Shown: positions 50,942 to 61,151 of the stretch, in pieces
Numbering within the stretch: the stretch's first letter is position 1
Layout: each line of letters opens with the position of its first letter
Assembly (NCBI GenBank): GCA_937890825.1
Contig: CALADS010000010.1
Location: forward strand, 1-64,000
Reading direction: 5' to 3'
Source: an uncultured Bacteroides sp.
GTDB taxonomy: Bacteria > Bacteroidota > Bacteroidia > Bacteroidales > Bacteroidaceae
DNA length: 64,000 nt
The notes under the pieces: generated by a model
Seen by the model: only the letters and a program-made list of their open reading frames with translations
Database searches by the model: none
Told to the model about the DNA's origin: nothing
Translations under genes and position numbers: made by a program

Positions 50942-52210
50942 ATGTTATACTATTTATTTCAATGGCTTGACCGATACGATTTTCCCGGAGCAGGAATGTT
51001 TGGCTACACTTCATTCCGCGCTTTAATGGCTGTGATCCTAGCTTTGCTCATTTCCAGCATCTGGGGAGATAAATTCATCAACCTGCTGAAAAGAAAACAA
51101 ATTACCGAAACGCAACGCGATGCCTCCATCGACCCGTTCGGAGTAAACAAGACTGGCGTACCCAGCATGGGAGGAGTCATTATTATCTTTGCCACTCTCA
51201 TCCCTTGTCTGCTCTTGGGAAAACTGGAAAATGTCTACATGATTCTGATGCTGATTACCACCCTCTGGCTGGGAAGCTTGGGATTTGCAGACGACTATAT
51301 CAAAATTTTTAAAAAAGACAAAGAGGGACTGCATGGAAAATTTAAGATTATCGGACAGGTAGGATTGGGACTCATCGTGGGACTCACCCTATATTTCAGC
51401 CCGCAGGTAGTTATCCGCGAAAACATCGAAGTAGAGAAGCCCGATGGACAAATCGAGGTAGTACATGCTGCGAAGGAAATCAAGGCTACACAAACCACCA
51501 TCCCTTTCTTTAAAAGCAATAACTTGGACTATGCCGACCTGATGAAATGGACGGGAGACTATGCTCAAAGTGCCGGATGGATAGTTTTCGTCATTGTCAC
51601 CATCTTCGTGGTGACAGCTGTATCCAACGGAGCCAACCTCAACGACGGAATGGATGGCATGGCTGCCGGCAATTCTGCCATTATCGGAGCCACGCTGGGC
51701 ATATTGGCCTATGTATCCAGCCATATAGAATATGCAGGCTACTTGAATATCATGTATATTCCAGGATCTGAAGAACTGGTTATCTTTATCTGTGCCTTCA
51801 TCGGAGCTTTAATAGGCTTTCTGTGGTACAATGCCTATCCGGCACAAGTGTTTATGGGCGATACCGGTAGTCTTACCATAGGAGGAATCATCGCAGTGTT
51901 TGCCATCATCATACACAAGGAATTGCTGATTCCTATCTTATGCGGTATCTTCCTGGTGGAGAATCTATCGGTCATCCTACAGCGTGTGTATTATAAAGCC
52001 GGAAAACGGAAAGGAGTGAAACAGCGTCTGTTTAAACGAACCCCTATTCACGATCATTTCCGTACCGGAATGAACCTGATAGAACCCGGATGCAGTGTGG
52101 TATTTCAGAAGCCGGACCGCTTGTTTCACGAATCGAAAATCACCGTTCGGTTCTGGATAGTAACCATCGTATTGGCAGCCATTACCATTATTACGCTGAA
52201 AATACGATAA
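50942..52210 (+). CDS. mraY: phospho-N-acetylmuramoyl-pentapeptide transferase MraY, 422 aa
   Basis: Integral membrane enzyme forming lipid I from UDP-MurNAc-pentapeptide and undecaprenyl phosphate. About ten membrane helices. Catalytic segments: GVPSMGGVIII, LGFADDYIKIFKKDKEGL with the paired aspartates, NGANLNDGMDGMAAG, and MGDTGSLTIGG, plus the HDHF motif (TPIHDHFRT). A 70-residue insertion around VIRENIEVEKPDGQIEVVHAAKE makes it longer than the E. coli enzyme (360), as in other Bacteroidetes. Confidence 0.97.
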   Translation: MLYYLFQWLDRYDFPGAGMFGYTSFRALMAVILALLISSIWGDKFINLLKRKQITETQRDASIDPFGVNKTGVPSMGGVIIIFATLIPCLLLGKLENVYMILMLITTLWLGSLGFADDYIKIFKKDKEGLHGKFKIIGQVGLGLIVGLTLYFSPQVVIRENIEVEKPDGQIEVVHAAKEIKATQTTIPFFKSNNLDYADLMKWTGDYAQSAGWIVFVIVTIFVVTAVSNGANLNDGMDGMAAGNSAIIGATLGILAYVSSHIEYAGYLNIMYIPGSEELVIFICAFIGALIGFLWYNAYPAQVFMGDTGSLTIGGIIAVFAIIIHKELLIPILCGIFLVENLSVILQRVYYKAGKRKGVKQRLFKRTPIHDHFRTGMNLIEPGCSVVFQKPDRLFHESKITVRFWIVTIVLAAITIITLKIR

Positions 52211-52301
52211 AAACAGCTATTATTTTAGTAAACCATAAAACTAACCATAAAAAGATCAGGAGCTATCCTCTTGACCTCAACATATTAATCACTAAAAAGA
52301 C

Positions 52302-53639
52302 GTGAATAAGAGAATTGTTATTTTAGGAGCAGGTGAGAGCGGAGCGGGAGCGGCCGTTCTTGCTAAAACAAAAGGACTGGACACGTTCGTTTCAGACATG
52401 TCAGCCATCAAAGACAAGTACAAGGAGCAGTTGGACAGCTATGGTATCTGTTGGGAAGAAGGACATCACACCGAAGAACTCATCCTCAACGCTGATGAAG
52501 TAGTGAAAAGCCCGGGTATACCGAACGATGCACCCATCATTCTGAAACTCAAGCAACGGAACATTCCTGTCATCTCCGAAATAGAATTCGCTGGGCGATA
52601 CACCAATGCCACCATGGTGTGTATCACCGGGTCAAATGGCAAGACCACCACGACTTCGCTCATCTACCACATCTTCCAAAGTGCCGGACTGAATGTGGGT
52701 CTGGCGGGCAATATCGGCAAGAGTCTGGCGCTGCAAGTAGCCACTGAGAAACATGATTACTACATCATCGAACTCAGTTCTTTCCAATTGGACAATATGT
52801 ATAATTTCCGCGCCAACATCGCCGTACTGATGAATATTACCCCCGACCATTTGGACCGATATGACCACTGCATGCAACATTACGTAGATGCCAAGTTTAG
52901 AATTACGCAAAACCAGACATCGGACGACGCATTTATCTTTTGGAATGACGACCCCATCATCCGCAAAGAACTGGCCAAGTATGGACTAAAGGCTCATCTC
53001 TATCCATTTGCAGCAGTAAAAGAAGAAGGAGCCATAGCCTACGTAGAAGACGGAGAAGTAAAAATAAATGAGCCGATTGCTTTCAATATGGAGCAAGAAA
53101 AGTTATCTTTGCAAGGAACGCATAACTTGTACAACTCATTGGCAGCCGGTATATCGGCCAACTTGGCTGGTATCCGAAAAGATGACATCCGAAAGGCTCT
53201 GTCCGACTTCAAGGGAGTGGAACACCGATTGGAAAAGGTATGCGATGTGGGTGGAGTACATTTCATCAATGACTCCAAAGCTACCAATGTGAATTCTTGC
53301 TGGTACGCCCTACAAAGCATGACTACCAAAACAGTACTTATCCTGGGAGGAAAAGATAAGGGAAACGACTATACAGAAATAGAAGAACTGGTGCGCGAAA
53401 AATGTTCAGCACTAGTATATCTGGGGCTGCATAATGAAAAGCTACATGCCTTCTTCGACCGGTTGGGATTACCAGTGGCTGATATACAGACAGGCATGAA
53501 AGATGCAGTAGAAGCGGCTTACCGATTGGCTCAAAAAGGAGAAACAGTACTGCTGAGCCCCTGTTGTGCCAGCTTTGATCTCTTTACGAGCTACGAAGAC
53601 CGGGGTGACCAATTCAAGGCTTGCGTAAGAGATTTATAA
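52302..53639 (+). CDS. murD: UDP-MurNAc-L-alanine--D-glutamate ligase MurD, 445 aa
   Basis: Adds D-glutamate to the stem peptide. Starts with GTG at 52302 (reading MNKRIVILGAGESG). The uracil-binding Rossmann motif is GAGESGAGAAVLA, the ATP motif CITGSNGKTTTTSL (about residues 107-120), then MNITPDHLDRYD and KATNVNSCWYAL. Full length. The stop at 53639 leaves 29 bases before the GTG of ftsW. Confidence 0.96.
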   Translation: MNKRIVILGAGESGAGAAVLAKTKGLDTFVSDMSAIKDKYKEQLDSYGICWEEGHHTEELILNADEVVKSPGIPNDAPIILKLKQRNIPVISEIEFAGRYTNATMVCITGSNGKTTTTSLIYHIFQSAGLNVGLAGNIGKSLALQVATEKHDYYIIELSSFQLDNMYNFRANIAVLMNITPDHLDRYDHCMQHYVDAKFRITQNQTSDDAFIFWNDDPIIRKELAKYGLKAHLYPFAAVKEEGAIAYVEDGEVKINEPIAFNMEQEKLSLQGTHNLYNSLAAGISANLAGIRKDDIRKALSDFKGVEHRLEKVCDVGGVHFINDSKATNVNSCWYALQSMTTKTVLILGGKDKGNDYTEIEELVREKCSALVYLGLHNEKLHAFFDRLGLPVADIQTGMKDAVEAAYRLAQKGETVLLSPCCASFDLFTSYEDRGDQFKACVRDL

Positions 53640-53668
53640 TAATACTAACCGTTAAAAACGAGCGTATA

Positions 53669-54961
53669 GTGGATCTGCTAAAGAACATATTTAAAGGAGA
53701 CAAAATCATCTGGATTATCTTTCTGATGCTTTGTCTTATCTCCATCATTGAAGTGTTCAGTGCTGCCAGCACACTGACCTACAAAAGTGGCGACCACTGG
53801 GCACCTATCACCCAACACAGTATCTTTCTGATGGTAGGCACAGTGATTGTAGTGGTGTTCCACAATATCCAATACAAATGGTTCCAGGTACTGCCAGTCT
53901 TTCTTCTACCCATTTCCGTGGTATTGTTGATACTGGTTATGATGATGGAGCGTATTAATGGAGCTGCCCGCTGGATGACCTTTATGGGGGTGCAGTTTCA
54001 GCCTTCAGAGATAGCTAAAATGGCAGTCATCATCGTAACGGCTTTTATCTTATCCAAAGGACAAACGGAAGAAGGAGCCAATCCGAAAGCTTTCAAGCGG
54101 ATACTGATAATCTGCAGCGGCATTTGCCTGCTGATTGCACCGGAAAACCTCTCTACGGCTGCCCTGCTATTCGGAGTAGTGATGCTGATGATGTACATAG
54201 GCAGAGTACCCATGCGTAAACTGCTGATGCTTCTAGGAGCACTCTCTGGCATAGTAATCGTGGCTGCCGCCTTCTTACTGGCCACTAAGAACAGTGATAT
54301 CCCCTTCTTTCACCGGTTTGATACGTGGCGTGCCCGCATCGAACGGTTTACAACGGATGAACGGGTACCGGCAGCAAAGTTCGATATAGACAAAGATGCT
54401 CAGATAGCCCATGCCCGCATTGCTGTGGCGAAAAGCCACATCATAGGAAAAGGTCCCGGAAACTCAGTACAAAGAGATTTCTTGAGCCAGGCATTCTCAG
54501 ACTTTATCTTTGCCATTATCATCGAAGAGTTGGGATTGGTAGGAGGCGCCATCGTAGTCTTTCTGTACATATGCCTACTAATCAGAGTAGGAAGAATCGC
54601 TAAGAAATGCGACCGTTCTTTCCCTGCTTTCCTGATTATCGGCATTGCCCTGCTGCTGGTATCGCAAGCTATCTTTAATATGATGGTTGCTGTAGGATTG
54701 GCTCCGGTAACCGGACAGCCACTGCCTCTCATCAGTAAAGGAGGAACCTCTACATTGGTAAACTGCGTATATATCGGAATCATACTCAGTGTAAGCCGCT
54801 ATACAGCTCAATTAGAAGAAATGCAGTCGCTACAGAATGAAGCGGGACTGTCTGCACCCCTGCTCCTGACTACAGAAGCAAGATTGTCTGACAACAGCCA
54901 GGCACAAAGCGGAGCAGAGCCTACGGCTCAAATTCTCAACAATGACGATAAGTTTGAATAA
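53669..54961 (+). CDS. ftsW: septal peptidoglycan glycosyltransferase FtsW, 430 aa
   Basis: SEDS-family polymerase paired with FtsI. The frame is open from 53621 inside murD, but GTG at 53669 (reading MDLLKNIFKGDKIIWII) is the likely start, since it avoids the overlap. Ten hydrophobic segments are visible; conserved SEDS elements include GAARWMTFMGVQFQPSEIAKM, APENLSTAALL, SDIPFFHRFDTWRARIERF and the C-terminal GQPLPLISKGGTSTLVN. A hydrophilic tail of about 60 residues follows. Next gene murG starts 18 bases later. Confidence 0.95.
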   Translation: MDLLKNIFKGDKIIWIIFLMLCLISIIEVFSAASTLTYKSGDHWAPITQHSIFLMVGTVIVVVFHNIQYKWFQVLPVFLLPISVVLLILVMMMERINGAARWMTFMGVQFQPSEIAKMAVIIVTAFILSKGQTEEGANPKAFKRILIICSGICLLIAPENLSTAALLFGVVMLMMYIGRVPMRKLLMLLGALSGIVIVAAAFLLATKNSDIPFFHRFDTWRARIERFTTDERVPAAKFDIDKDAQIAHARIAVAKSHIIGKGPGNSVQRDFLSQAFSDFIFAIIIEELGLVGGAIVVFLYICLLIRVGRIAKKCDRSFPAFLIIGIALLLVSQAIFNMMVAVGLAPVTGQPLPLISKGGTSTLVNCVYIGIILSVSRYTAQLEEMQSLQNEAGLSAPLLLTTEARLSDNSQAQSGAEPTAQILNNDDKFE

Positions 54962-54978
54962 CTAAGAATACAACTGAA

Positions 54979-56163
54979 ATGAGTAAGACAGATAATCATA
55001 CATCCACCCATTCGCTGCACAATAACCCGTTGCGCATCATCGTAAGCGGGGGAGGCACCGGAGGACATATATTCCCGGCTGTATCCATAGCCAACGCTAT
55101 CCGGGAACTTCGGCCGGAAGCGGAAATCCTTTTTGTAGGAGCCGAAGGCAGAATGGAAATGCAACGGGTACCAGAGGCAGGCTACAAGATAATAGGCCTT
55201 CCTGTGGCAGGATTCGACCGCAAACACTTGTGGAAGAATTTCAGCGTAGTGGCCAAGCTAATCTACAGTCAATGGAAAGCCCGGAAGATTATACGCGAAT
55301 TCAAGCCGCAAGTAGCGGTAGGCGTAGGCGGATATGCCAGTGGCCCCACCTTGAAGACAGCAGGCATGATGGGGGTACCTACGCTGATTCAGGAACAAAA
55401 TTCTTATGCCGGAGTCACCAATAAACTACTGGCTCAGAAAGCCCGCAAAATATGTGTAGCCTACGAGGGAATGGAAAAATTCTTTCCGGCCGAAAAAATC
55501 ATCCTGACGGGTAATCCGGTACGCCAGAATCTGCTGAATGATGCCGTGAGTCGCGAAGAAAGTATGGCACACTTCCAGCTAGACCCAGCTAAAAAAACCA
55601 TCCTCATTTTAGGAGGGAGCTTGGGAGCACGTACCTTGAACCAAACTGTGGCAGGAGCACTGGACACGATCCGCAATCATCCGGAAATACAGTTTATCTG
55701 GCAGACCGGAAAGATTTACATTGAACAGATGAGAACGCTTATCCAGCAGTTTACAGGCGAAACCGTATGCAACGGTCATGTACCTTCTTTACCCAATCTG
55801 TATGTAAACGACTTCATCCAAGATATGGCCAAGGCTTATGCTGCAGCCGACCTGGTTATTTCCAGAGCCGGTGCAGGGTCTATTTCGGAATTCTGCCTGC
55901 TGCAGAAACCTGTGATTCTGGTACCCTCGCCCAACGTAGCAGAAGATCACCAGACCAAGAATGCTCTGGCACTGGTAGAAAAAGGAGCAGCCATTTACAT
56001 AAAAGATACCGAAGCGCAGGATAAACTGATACCTGCCGCTATGGAGGTAATCCATAACGACCAGACCCTGCAAGCATTAAGCAAGCATATTGCTCTATTG
56101 GCTCTGCCCAACGCAGCCGTTACCATAGCAAAAGAAGTATTGAAACTAGTAACTGAAAAATGA
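54979..56163 (+). CDS. murG: UDP-GlcNAc:lipid I N-acetylglucosaminyltransferase MurG, 394 aa
   Basis: Makes lipid II on the inner face of the membrane. GT-B fold: N-terminal GGGTGGHIFPAVSIANAI (about residues 18-35), GVGGYASGPTLKTAGM and EQNSYAGVTNKLLA; C-terminal LILGGSLGARTLNQTV and the donor-binding VISRAGAGSISEFCLL and PSPNVAEDHQTKNA. An extra 15-residue polar N-terminus precedes the core. The last four bases (ATGA) overlap the start of murC, which shows translational coupling. Confidence 0.97.
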   Translation: MSKTDNHTSTHSLHNNPLRIIVSGGGTGGHIFPAVSIANAIRELRPEAEILFVGAEGRMEMQRVPEAGYKIIGLPVAGFDRKHLWKNFSVVAKLIYSQWKARKIIREFKPQVAVGVGGYASGPTLKTAGMMGVPTLIQEQNSYAGVTNKLLAQKARKICVAYEGMEKFFPAEKIILTGNPVRQNLLNDAVSREESMAHFQLDPAKKTILILGGSLGARTLNQTVAGALDTIRNHPEIQFIWQTGKIYIEQMRTLIQQFTGETVCNGHVPSLPNLYVNDFIQDMAKAYAAADLVISRAGAGSISEFCLLQKPVILVPSPNVAEDHQTKNALALVEKGAAIYIKDTEAQDKLIPAAMEVIHNDQTLQALSKHIALLALPNAAVTIAKEVLKLVTEK

Positions 56164-57557
56164 ACAACAATCTTATGAATCTAAATAAAGTACAGGCCGT
56201 TTACTTTGTCGGTGCAGGTGGTATCGGCATGAGTGCCCTCATACGCTACTTCCTGGCCAATGGCAAAACTGTAGCTGGCTATGACCGCACCCCCAGTGCC
56301 TTGACAGAACAGCTGATAAAGGAAGGGGCACAGATACACTACGAAGAGAACGTTGCACTGATACCTGAATCATGCCGACAGCCGGCAACCACACTAGTGG
56401 TATATACACCAGCCGTACCTGAGTCACATGCCGAATTGGTATATTTCCACCAGCAAGACTTTGAAATACATAAGCGTGCGCAGGTGCTGGGCATGATTAC
56501 CCGACACAGCAAAGGACTTTGTGTGGCAGGTACTCATGGTAAAACCACCACCAGCACCATGCTGGCCCACTTACTGCAACAATCGCATGTAGGATGTACT
56601 GCTTTCTTGGGAGGTATTTCCAAAAATTATCACACAAATTTACTGCTCTCTTCAGAGAGCCCGTACACTGTAATAGAGGCCGACGAATTTGACCGTTCGT
56701 TCCACTGGCTTTCTCCCTGGATGAGTGCAATCACTGCTACAGACCCTGACCATCTGGACATCTATGGCACTAAGGAAGCCTATCTGGAGAGTTTCCGCCA
56801 TTACAGTTCATTAATTCAGCCTGGAGGTGCCCTTCTTCTGCACACTGGACTGGAAATGCAGCCCGATGTACAGGAAGGCGTACGTATCTATACCTATTCC
56901 CGGCATGAAGGAGACTTTCATGCCGAAAATATCCGCATAGGAAACGGAGAAATCTATATGGACTTTATAGCCCCCAACACTCGCATCTGCAATATACAGT
57001 TAGGTGTGCCCGTAAGTATCAATATAGACAATGGAATAGCAGCCATGGCCCTGGCACATCTTAGCGGTGCTACGGATGAAGAAATCAAGAAAGGAATGGC
57101 CAGTTTCAGCGGAGTGGATCGCCGTTTCGACTTCAAATTAAAAGACAACCGGCATGTACTGTTGAGCGACTATGCCCATCATCCGGCCGAAGTAGCACAA
57201 AGCATCCGCTCTATCCGGGAGTTATATCAAGGGCGAAAGATTACTGCAATCTTTCAGCCTCACCTCTATACCCGTACACGAGACTTCTATCAAGAATTTG
57301 CCGAAAGCCTCTCGCTGGCCGATGAAGTGGTACTTACAGAGATTTATCCTGCCCGTGAAGAGCCTATTCCCGGAGTGGACAGCCAACTCATCTACCAGTC
57401 ACTAAGACCCGGTATGGAGAAACATCTCTGCCCTAAAGCAAATATCCTCACCTTCCTTCGACAACAAAAGGATAATCTGGATATAGTAATCGTGCTGGGG
57501 GCAGGCGACTTGGAAAGCCAAGCCGATGCTATGGCCCAACTATTATGTGAGAAATAA
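56160..57557 (+). CDS. murC: UDP-MurNAc--L-alanine ligase MurC, 465 aa
   Basis: First amino-acid ligase of the pathway. Rossmann motif FVGAGGIGMSALIRYFL, ATP motif AGTHGKTTTSTMLAHLL (about residues 120-136), then TATDPDHLDIYG, FSGVDRRFDF and DYAHHPAEVA, and FQPHLYTRTRDF. Length is standard. Start overlaps murG by four bases. An alternative ATG five codons in (MNLNKVQ) cannot be excluded. Confidence 0.97.
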   Translation: MNNNLMNLNKVQAVYFVGAGGIGMSALIRYFLANGKTVAGYDRTPSALTEQLIKEGAQIHYEENVALIPESCRQPATTLVVYTPAVPESHAELVYFHQQDFEIHKRAQVLGMITRHSKGLCVAGTHGKTTTSTMLAHLLQQSHVGCTAFLGGISKNYHTNLLLSSESPYTVIEADEFDRSFHWLSPWMSAITATDPDHLDIYGTKEAYLESFRHYSSLIQPGGALLLHTGLEMQPDVQEGVRIYTYSRHEGDFHAENIRIGNGEIYMDFIAPNTRICNIQLGVPVSINIDNGIAAMALAHLSGATDEEIKKGMASFSGVDRRFDFKLKDNRHVLLSDYAHHPAEVAQSIRSIRELYQGRKITAIFQPHLYTRTRDFYQEFAESLSLADEVVLTEIYPAREEPIPGVDSQLIYQSLRPGMEKHLCPKANILTFLRQQKDNLDIVIVLGAGDLESQADAMAQLLCEK

Positions 57558-57577
57558 TCATCATTAATCGCTAAATT

Positions 57578-58318
57578 ATGCTGAAACGAATCCTGCTTTC
57601 TATCGTTCTGGTGCTTATCACGGCCTACCTCGTGGTAGCCATTACCGCCTTCAGCCAAAGGCCGCAAGGCGAAGTATGCCCAGCCTTGGAACTGGTTATC
57701 AAAGATTCGGTATATGCCGGATTCATTACCCAGAAAGAGGCTGTAGATATGCTGAAAAAGAAAGGCATAGACCCGATAGGAAAAGAGTGGGAGCGCATAC
57801 ATACACGCACGCTGGAACGGGAGTTGGCCAAACATCCCCTCATAAATGACGTGGAGTGCTACCGCACACCTAGTGGTAAATTATTCATCGAAGTGTCACA
57901 GCGCATTCCCATACTAAGAATCATGGGAGACGGGGGAGCCGATTACTACCTGGACAACAAAGGAACCATCATGCCACATACCATCAAGTGTGCAGCTCAT
58001 CTGGCTATTGTCACGGGGAAAGTAGAAAAGAACTTTGTCATAAAGGAACTCTACCCCTTTGCCATGTTTCTACAGCAAGACCCTTTCTGGAATGCTCAGA
58101 TAGAACAAATCCATGTACGGGCTGACCACACACTGGAACTGGTACCCAGAGTAGGCGAACACCTTATCTATCTGGGCACATTGGACCAGTTTGAACGAAA
58201 GCTGAAACGCGTAAAGAAATTCTATGAGAAAGGCCTAAACAAGGTGGGATGGAACAAATATTCACGTATCAGCGTAGAGTTTGGCAACCAGATTATTTGC
58301 ACCAAAAAAAATGATTAG
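57578..58318 (+). CDS. ftsQ: divisome protein FtsQ, 246 aa
   Basis: Bitopic protein with a short cytoplasmic start and one membrane helix (ILLSIVLVLITAYLVVAITAF, residues 4-24). The periplasmic part has a POTRA-like region and the FtsQ beta domain (LINDVECYRTPSGKLFIEVSQRIPILRIMG). Sequence identity to E. coli FtsQ is low, as usual; the position between murC and ftsA supports the call. It would bind FtsL and recruit the late divisome. Confidence 0.9.
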   Translation: MLKRILLSIVLVLITAYLVVAITAFSQRPQGEVCPALELVIKDSVYAGFITQKEAVDMLKKKGIDPIGKEWERIHTRTLERELAKHPLINDVECYRTPSGKLFIEVSQRIPILRIMGDGGADYYLDNKGTIMPHTIKCAAHLAIVTGKVEKNFVIKELYPFAMFLQQDPFWNAQIEQIHVRADHTLELVPRVGEHLIYLGTLDQFERKLKRVKKFYEKGLNKVGWNKYSRISVEFGNQIICTKKND

Positions 58319-58336
58319 TAATTAAAAAAAACAGAT

Positions 58337-59773
58337 ATGGCAACAACAGATTTTATAGCCGCCATTGAGCTGAGCACATCCAAAATTGTCGGTATTGCCG
58401 GCAAAAAGAACAGCGATGGAAGTATTCAGGTATTGGCCTATGCACAAGAGCATGGCACGCCATGTATCCGCAAAGGAGGAATCTACAACATCGACAAGAC
58501 CGTACAAGCCCTGCGGTCTATCATACACAAGCTGGAGAGCCAATTGGACAGTTCCATTGCTAAAGTATATACCAGCATCAACGGGCAGTCGTTACGTACT
58601 CTGGAAAATTCTGTCAGCCGCACCTTGGATGAAGAACAAATCATTTCCCAAGAGCTGGTAGACGAAATGTGTGACGACAACCTGAATATGCCACTCTCTG
58701 ACCAGACCATTCTGGATGTGGTACCCCAAGAGTACCGTATGGACAACAACACTCTGCAGACAGACCCGGTAGGAGTGAAAACCGCCCATGTAGTAGGACA
58801 GTATCTGAATATTGTGGCCCGTTCCACACTTAAAAAGAATCTGGAATACAGTTTTGAACAGGCACAAATCAAAATAGCCGACCTCTTTACGGCTCCTTCT
58901 GTCATGGCAGAACATGTGTTGCAGGAAAATGAAATGAGAGCCGGATGTGCATTGGTAGATTTCGGGGCAGATACCACTACCGTAGTCATCTATAAGAACA
59001 ACATCCTACGCCACCTCAGCGTATTGCCGCTGGGAGGCAATACCATTACCCACGACATCACCTCCCTGCAGATGGAAGAGGAAGATGCCGAACTGCTGAA
59101 ACTCAGATTCGGAGACGCACTTTATGATGAGAATGAGGGTAAAGATATGGCCAACTGCAGCCTGCCCGACGGACGCAGCATCGACATCATACTGCTGAAC
59201 AACATCATCGGTGCCCGTACTGAAGAAATCCTGGCGAATGTATGGAATCTTATCCAATTGTCGGGATATGCCGATAAACTGTTCTCGGGAATTGTATTTA
59301 CCGGTGGGGGTAGCAACTTGAAACACCTGGAAGAAGCATTCCGCAAATACAGCGGCGTAGAAAAGGTGAAAACGGTAAACACCGTGCAGCATACCGTACA
59401 CGGCATACCCGAAGCACTGAAAAGAGACGGTACCCAATGCACACTGCTGGCCATGCTGGCTGCAGGCAATGAAAACTGCTGCCGACCGGTAGCTGCACCG
59501 GTAGCTCCAACACCCCTAACCCCAACACCGGAACCCCAGCCTACAGATGTGTTTGACCACGAAGCCGCACTGAAAAAGCAAGAAGAAGAAGAAAACAAAC
59601 GCAAGCAGGAGGAGGAAGAAAAGCAGCGCAAAGAAGAAGAGAAGCGCAAAGAAGAAGAGAAGAAACGCAAGGAAGAGGAAAAGCAGCGCAAAGAAGAAGA
59701 GAAAAAGAAAAAAACAGGCTGGTGGAGAAGAAAGATAGACAACCTGACCAAAGAAATCTTCGAAGAGGAATAA
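58337..59773 (+). CDS. ftsA: cell division protein FtsA with long charged C-terminal tail, 478 aa
   Basis: Actin-like ATPase that tethers FtsZ to the membrane. Phosphate-1 and adenosine motifs: FIAAIELSTSKIVGIAG at the start, CALVDFGADTTTVVIYKNN (about 197-215), FTGGGSNLKHLEEAF. After residue about 405 a linker of proline/threonine (PTPLTPTPEPQPTD) leads to about 55 residues composed almost only of K, E, R and Q, made of repeats such as KRKEEEKKRKEEEKQR, and then GWWRRKIDNLTKEIF, an amphipathic helix suited to membrane binding. The charged section is well beyond the usual FtsA core and its DNA is repetitive, so its length may vary between strains. Confidence 0.95.
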   Translation: MATTDFIAAIELSTSKIVGIAGKKNSDGSIQVLAYAQEHGTPCIRKGGIYNIDKTVQALRSIIHKLESQLDSSIAKVYTSINGQSLRTLENSVSRTLDEEQIISQELVDEMCDDNLNMPLSDQTILDVVPQEYRMDNNTLQTDPVGVKTAHVVGQYLNIVARSTLKKNLEYSFEQAQIKIADLFTAPSVMAEHVLQENEMRAGCALVDFGADTTTVVIYKNNILRHLSVLPLGGNTITHDITSLQMEEEDAELLKLRFGDALYDENEGKDMANCSLPDGRSIDIILLNNIIGARTEEILANVWNLIQLSGYADKLFSGIVFTGGGSNLKHLEEAFRKYSGVEKVKTVNTVQHTVHGIPEALKRDGTQCTLLAMLAAGNENCCRPVAAPVAPTPLTPTPEPQPTDVFDHEAALKKQEEEENKRKQEEEEKQRKEEEKRKEEEKKRKEEEKQRKEEEKKKKTGWWRRKIDNLTKEIFEEE

Positions 59774-59813
59774 GAAAAGAAATAAAATAAGTTCATTAAT
59801 CAACTATAAACTT

Positions 59814-61109
59814 ATGGAAGATATCGTACAATTCGACCTACCTACCCATTCTGAAAAGATTATCAAGGTAATCGGAGTAGGTGGAGGCGGCTGCAATGCA
59901 GTAAACCATATGTACAATGAAGGCATCAATGGAGTGACCTTCATGGTGTGCAACACCGATTCGAAAGCATTGGGAGATTCTCCCGTACCCGATAAACTGC
60001 AGCTAGGCACAGGACTGGGAGCCGGAAACAAACCGGAAATAGGCCGGGCAGAAGCTGAAAATTCCATCAACGAAATACATCAGCGGCTGAGCGACGGCAC
60101 ACGCATGGTGTTCATCACCGCCGGAATGGGCGGCGGCACCGGTACCGGAGCGGCACCCGTCATCGCCCGGATAGCCAAGGAAATGGACATACTGACCGTG
60201 GGCATCGTCACCATACCCTACCAATGGGAAGGAGACAAGAAGATAGACCAGGCCCTGGACGGCGTAGAAGAAATCAGCCGACACGTGGATGCGCTGATCG
60301 TCATCAAGAACGATAAGCTAAGCGAGATATACGGCGAAATGGGATTTGAAGATGCTTACGACCGTGCCGACGACATCGTACTGGTGGCTGCCAAAAGCAT
60401 TGCCGACATCATTACCATGCACGGTAAAATCAATCTGGACTTCAACGATGTGCGCACCATACTGAAAGACGGTGGAGTGGCCATCATGGGAACCGGCTAC
60501 GGAAGCGGCGATGCCCGCGTGAGCAAAGCCATCCAAGATGCACAGACTTCTCCGCTGCTGAACAACAATGATATTTTCAATGCGCGCAAAGTGGCACTCT
60601 GCATCAGCTACAGCTCGGAATGCCAGCTGATGATGAGCGAAATGGACGAAGTAAAGGAATTCATGAGCCGATTCAGCCGTGACATCGAAACCAAACACGG
60701 AGTGGAACGCGACGAATCCTTGGAAGACAAGGTGAAAATCACCCTGCTGGCTACGGGATTCGGCATACAAGACATCCACATGCAGCAGCTGGACGACCGC
60801 ATCAAGGCCAAAACTGAAGAGGAACTGGAACGACTGGCCGAAGAGGAAGAACACCGCCGCGAACGCCGCGAGCTGTATTACGGCAAGGAAATCAACAGCA
60901 ACAGTCCGCGTATGCGCCGCCGCCACATCCATATCTTCACCTTGGAAGACCTGGATTGTGACGAACTGATCAATCAGATAGAGAATTCTCCGACCTATAT
61001 GCGCGACAAGGCTACCCTGAATTCTTTCCGCAAGCTGTCTCAACAGCAAACAGAAAATGCAGTGGCCGCACCGCTTCCTGCAGAAGACGGAGTAATCAGT
61101 TTTACCTGA
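59814..61109 (+). CDS. ftsZ: cell division GTPase FtsZ, 431 aa
   Basis: Tubulin homologue that builds the Z ring. The start IIKVIGVGGGGCNAVNHMY, the tubulin signature ITAGMGGGTGTGAAPV (about residues 101-116), NDKLSEIYGEMGFEDAYDRADDI and the T7 region NLDFNDVRTILKDGG are present. After the GTPase core the tail contains a basic/acidic helix (EEELERLAEEEEHRRERREL) and the segment ENSPTYMRDKATLNS, a candidate for the C-terminal peptide that binds FtsA; the protein continues about 35 residues past it. Confidence 0.98.
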   Translation: MEDIVQFDLPTHSEKIIKVIGVGGGGCNAVNHMYNEGINGVTFMVCNTDSKALGDSPVPDKLQLGTGLGAGNKPEIGRAEAENSINEIHQRLSDGTRMVFITAGMGGGTGTGAAPVIARIAKEMDILTVGIVTIPYQWEGDKKIDQALDGVEEISRHVDALIVIKNDKLSEIYGEMGFEDAYDRADDIVLVAAKSIADIITMHGKINLDFNDVRTILKDGGVAIMGTGYGSGDARVSKAIQDAQTSPLLNNNDIFNARKVALCISYSSECQLMMSEMDEVKEFMSRFSRDIETKHGVERDESLEDKVKITLLATGFGIQDIHMQQLDDRIKAKTEEELERLAEEEEHRRERRELYYGKEINSNSPRMRRRHIHIFTLEDLDCDELINQIENSPTYMRDKATLNSFRKLSQQQTENAVAAPLPAEDGVISFT

Positions 61110-61151
61110 TAGAAAACGATGAATGACAGACAACTAATAAATAAGACGAAT

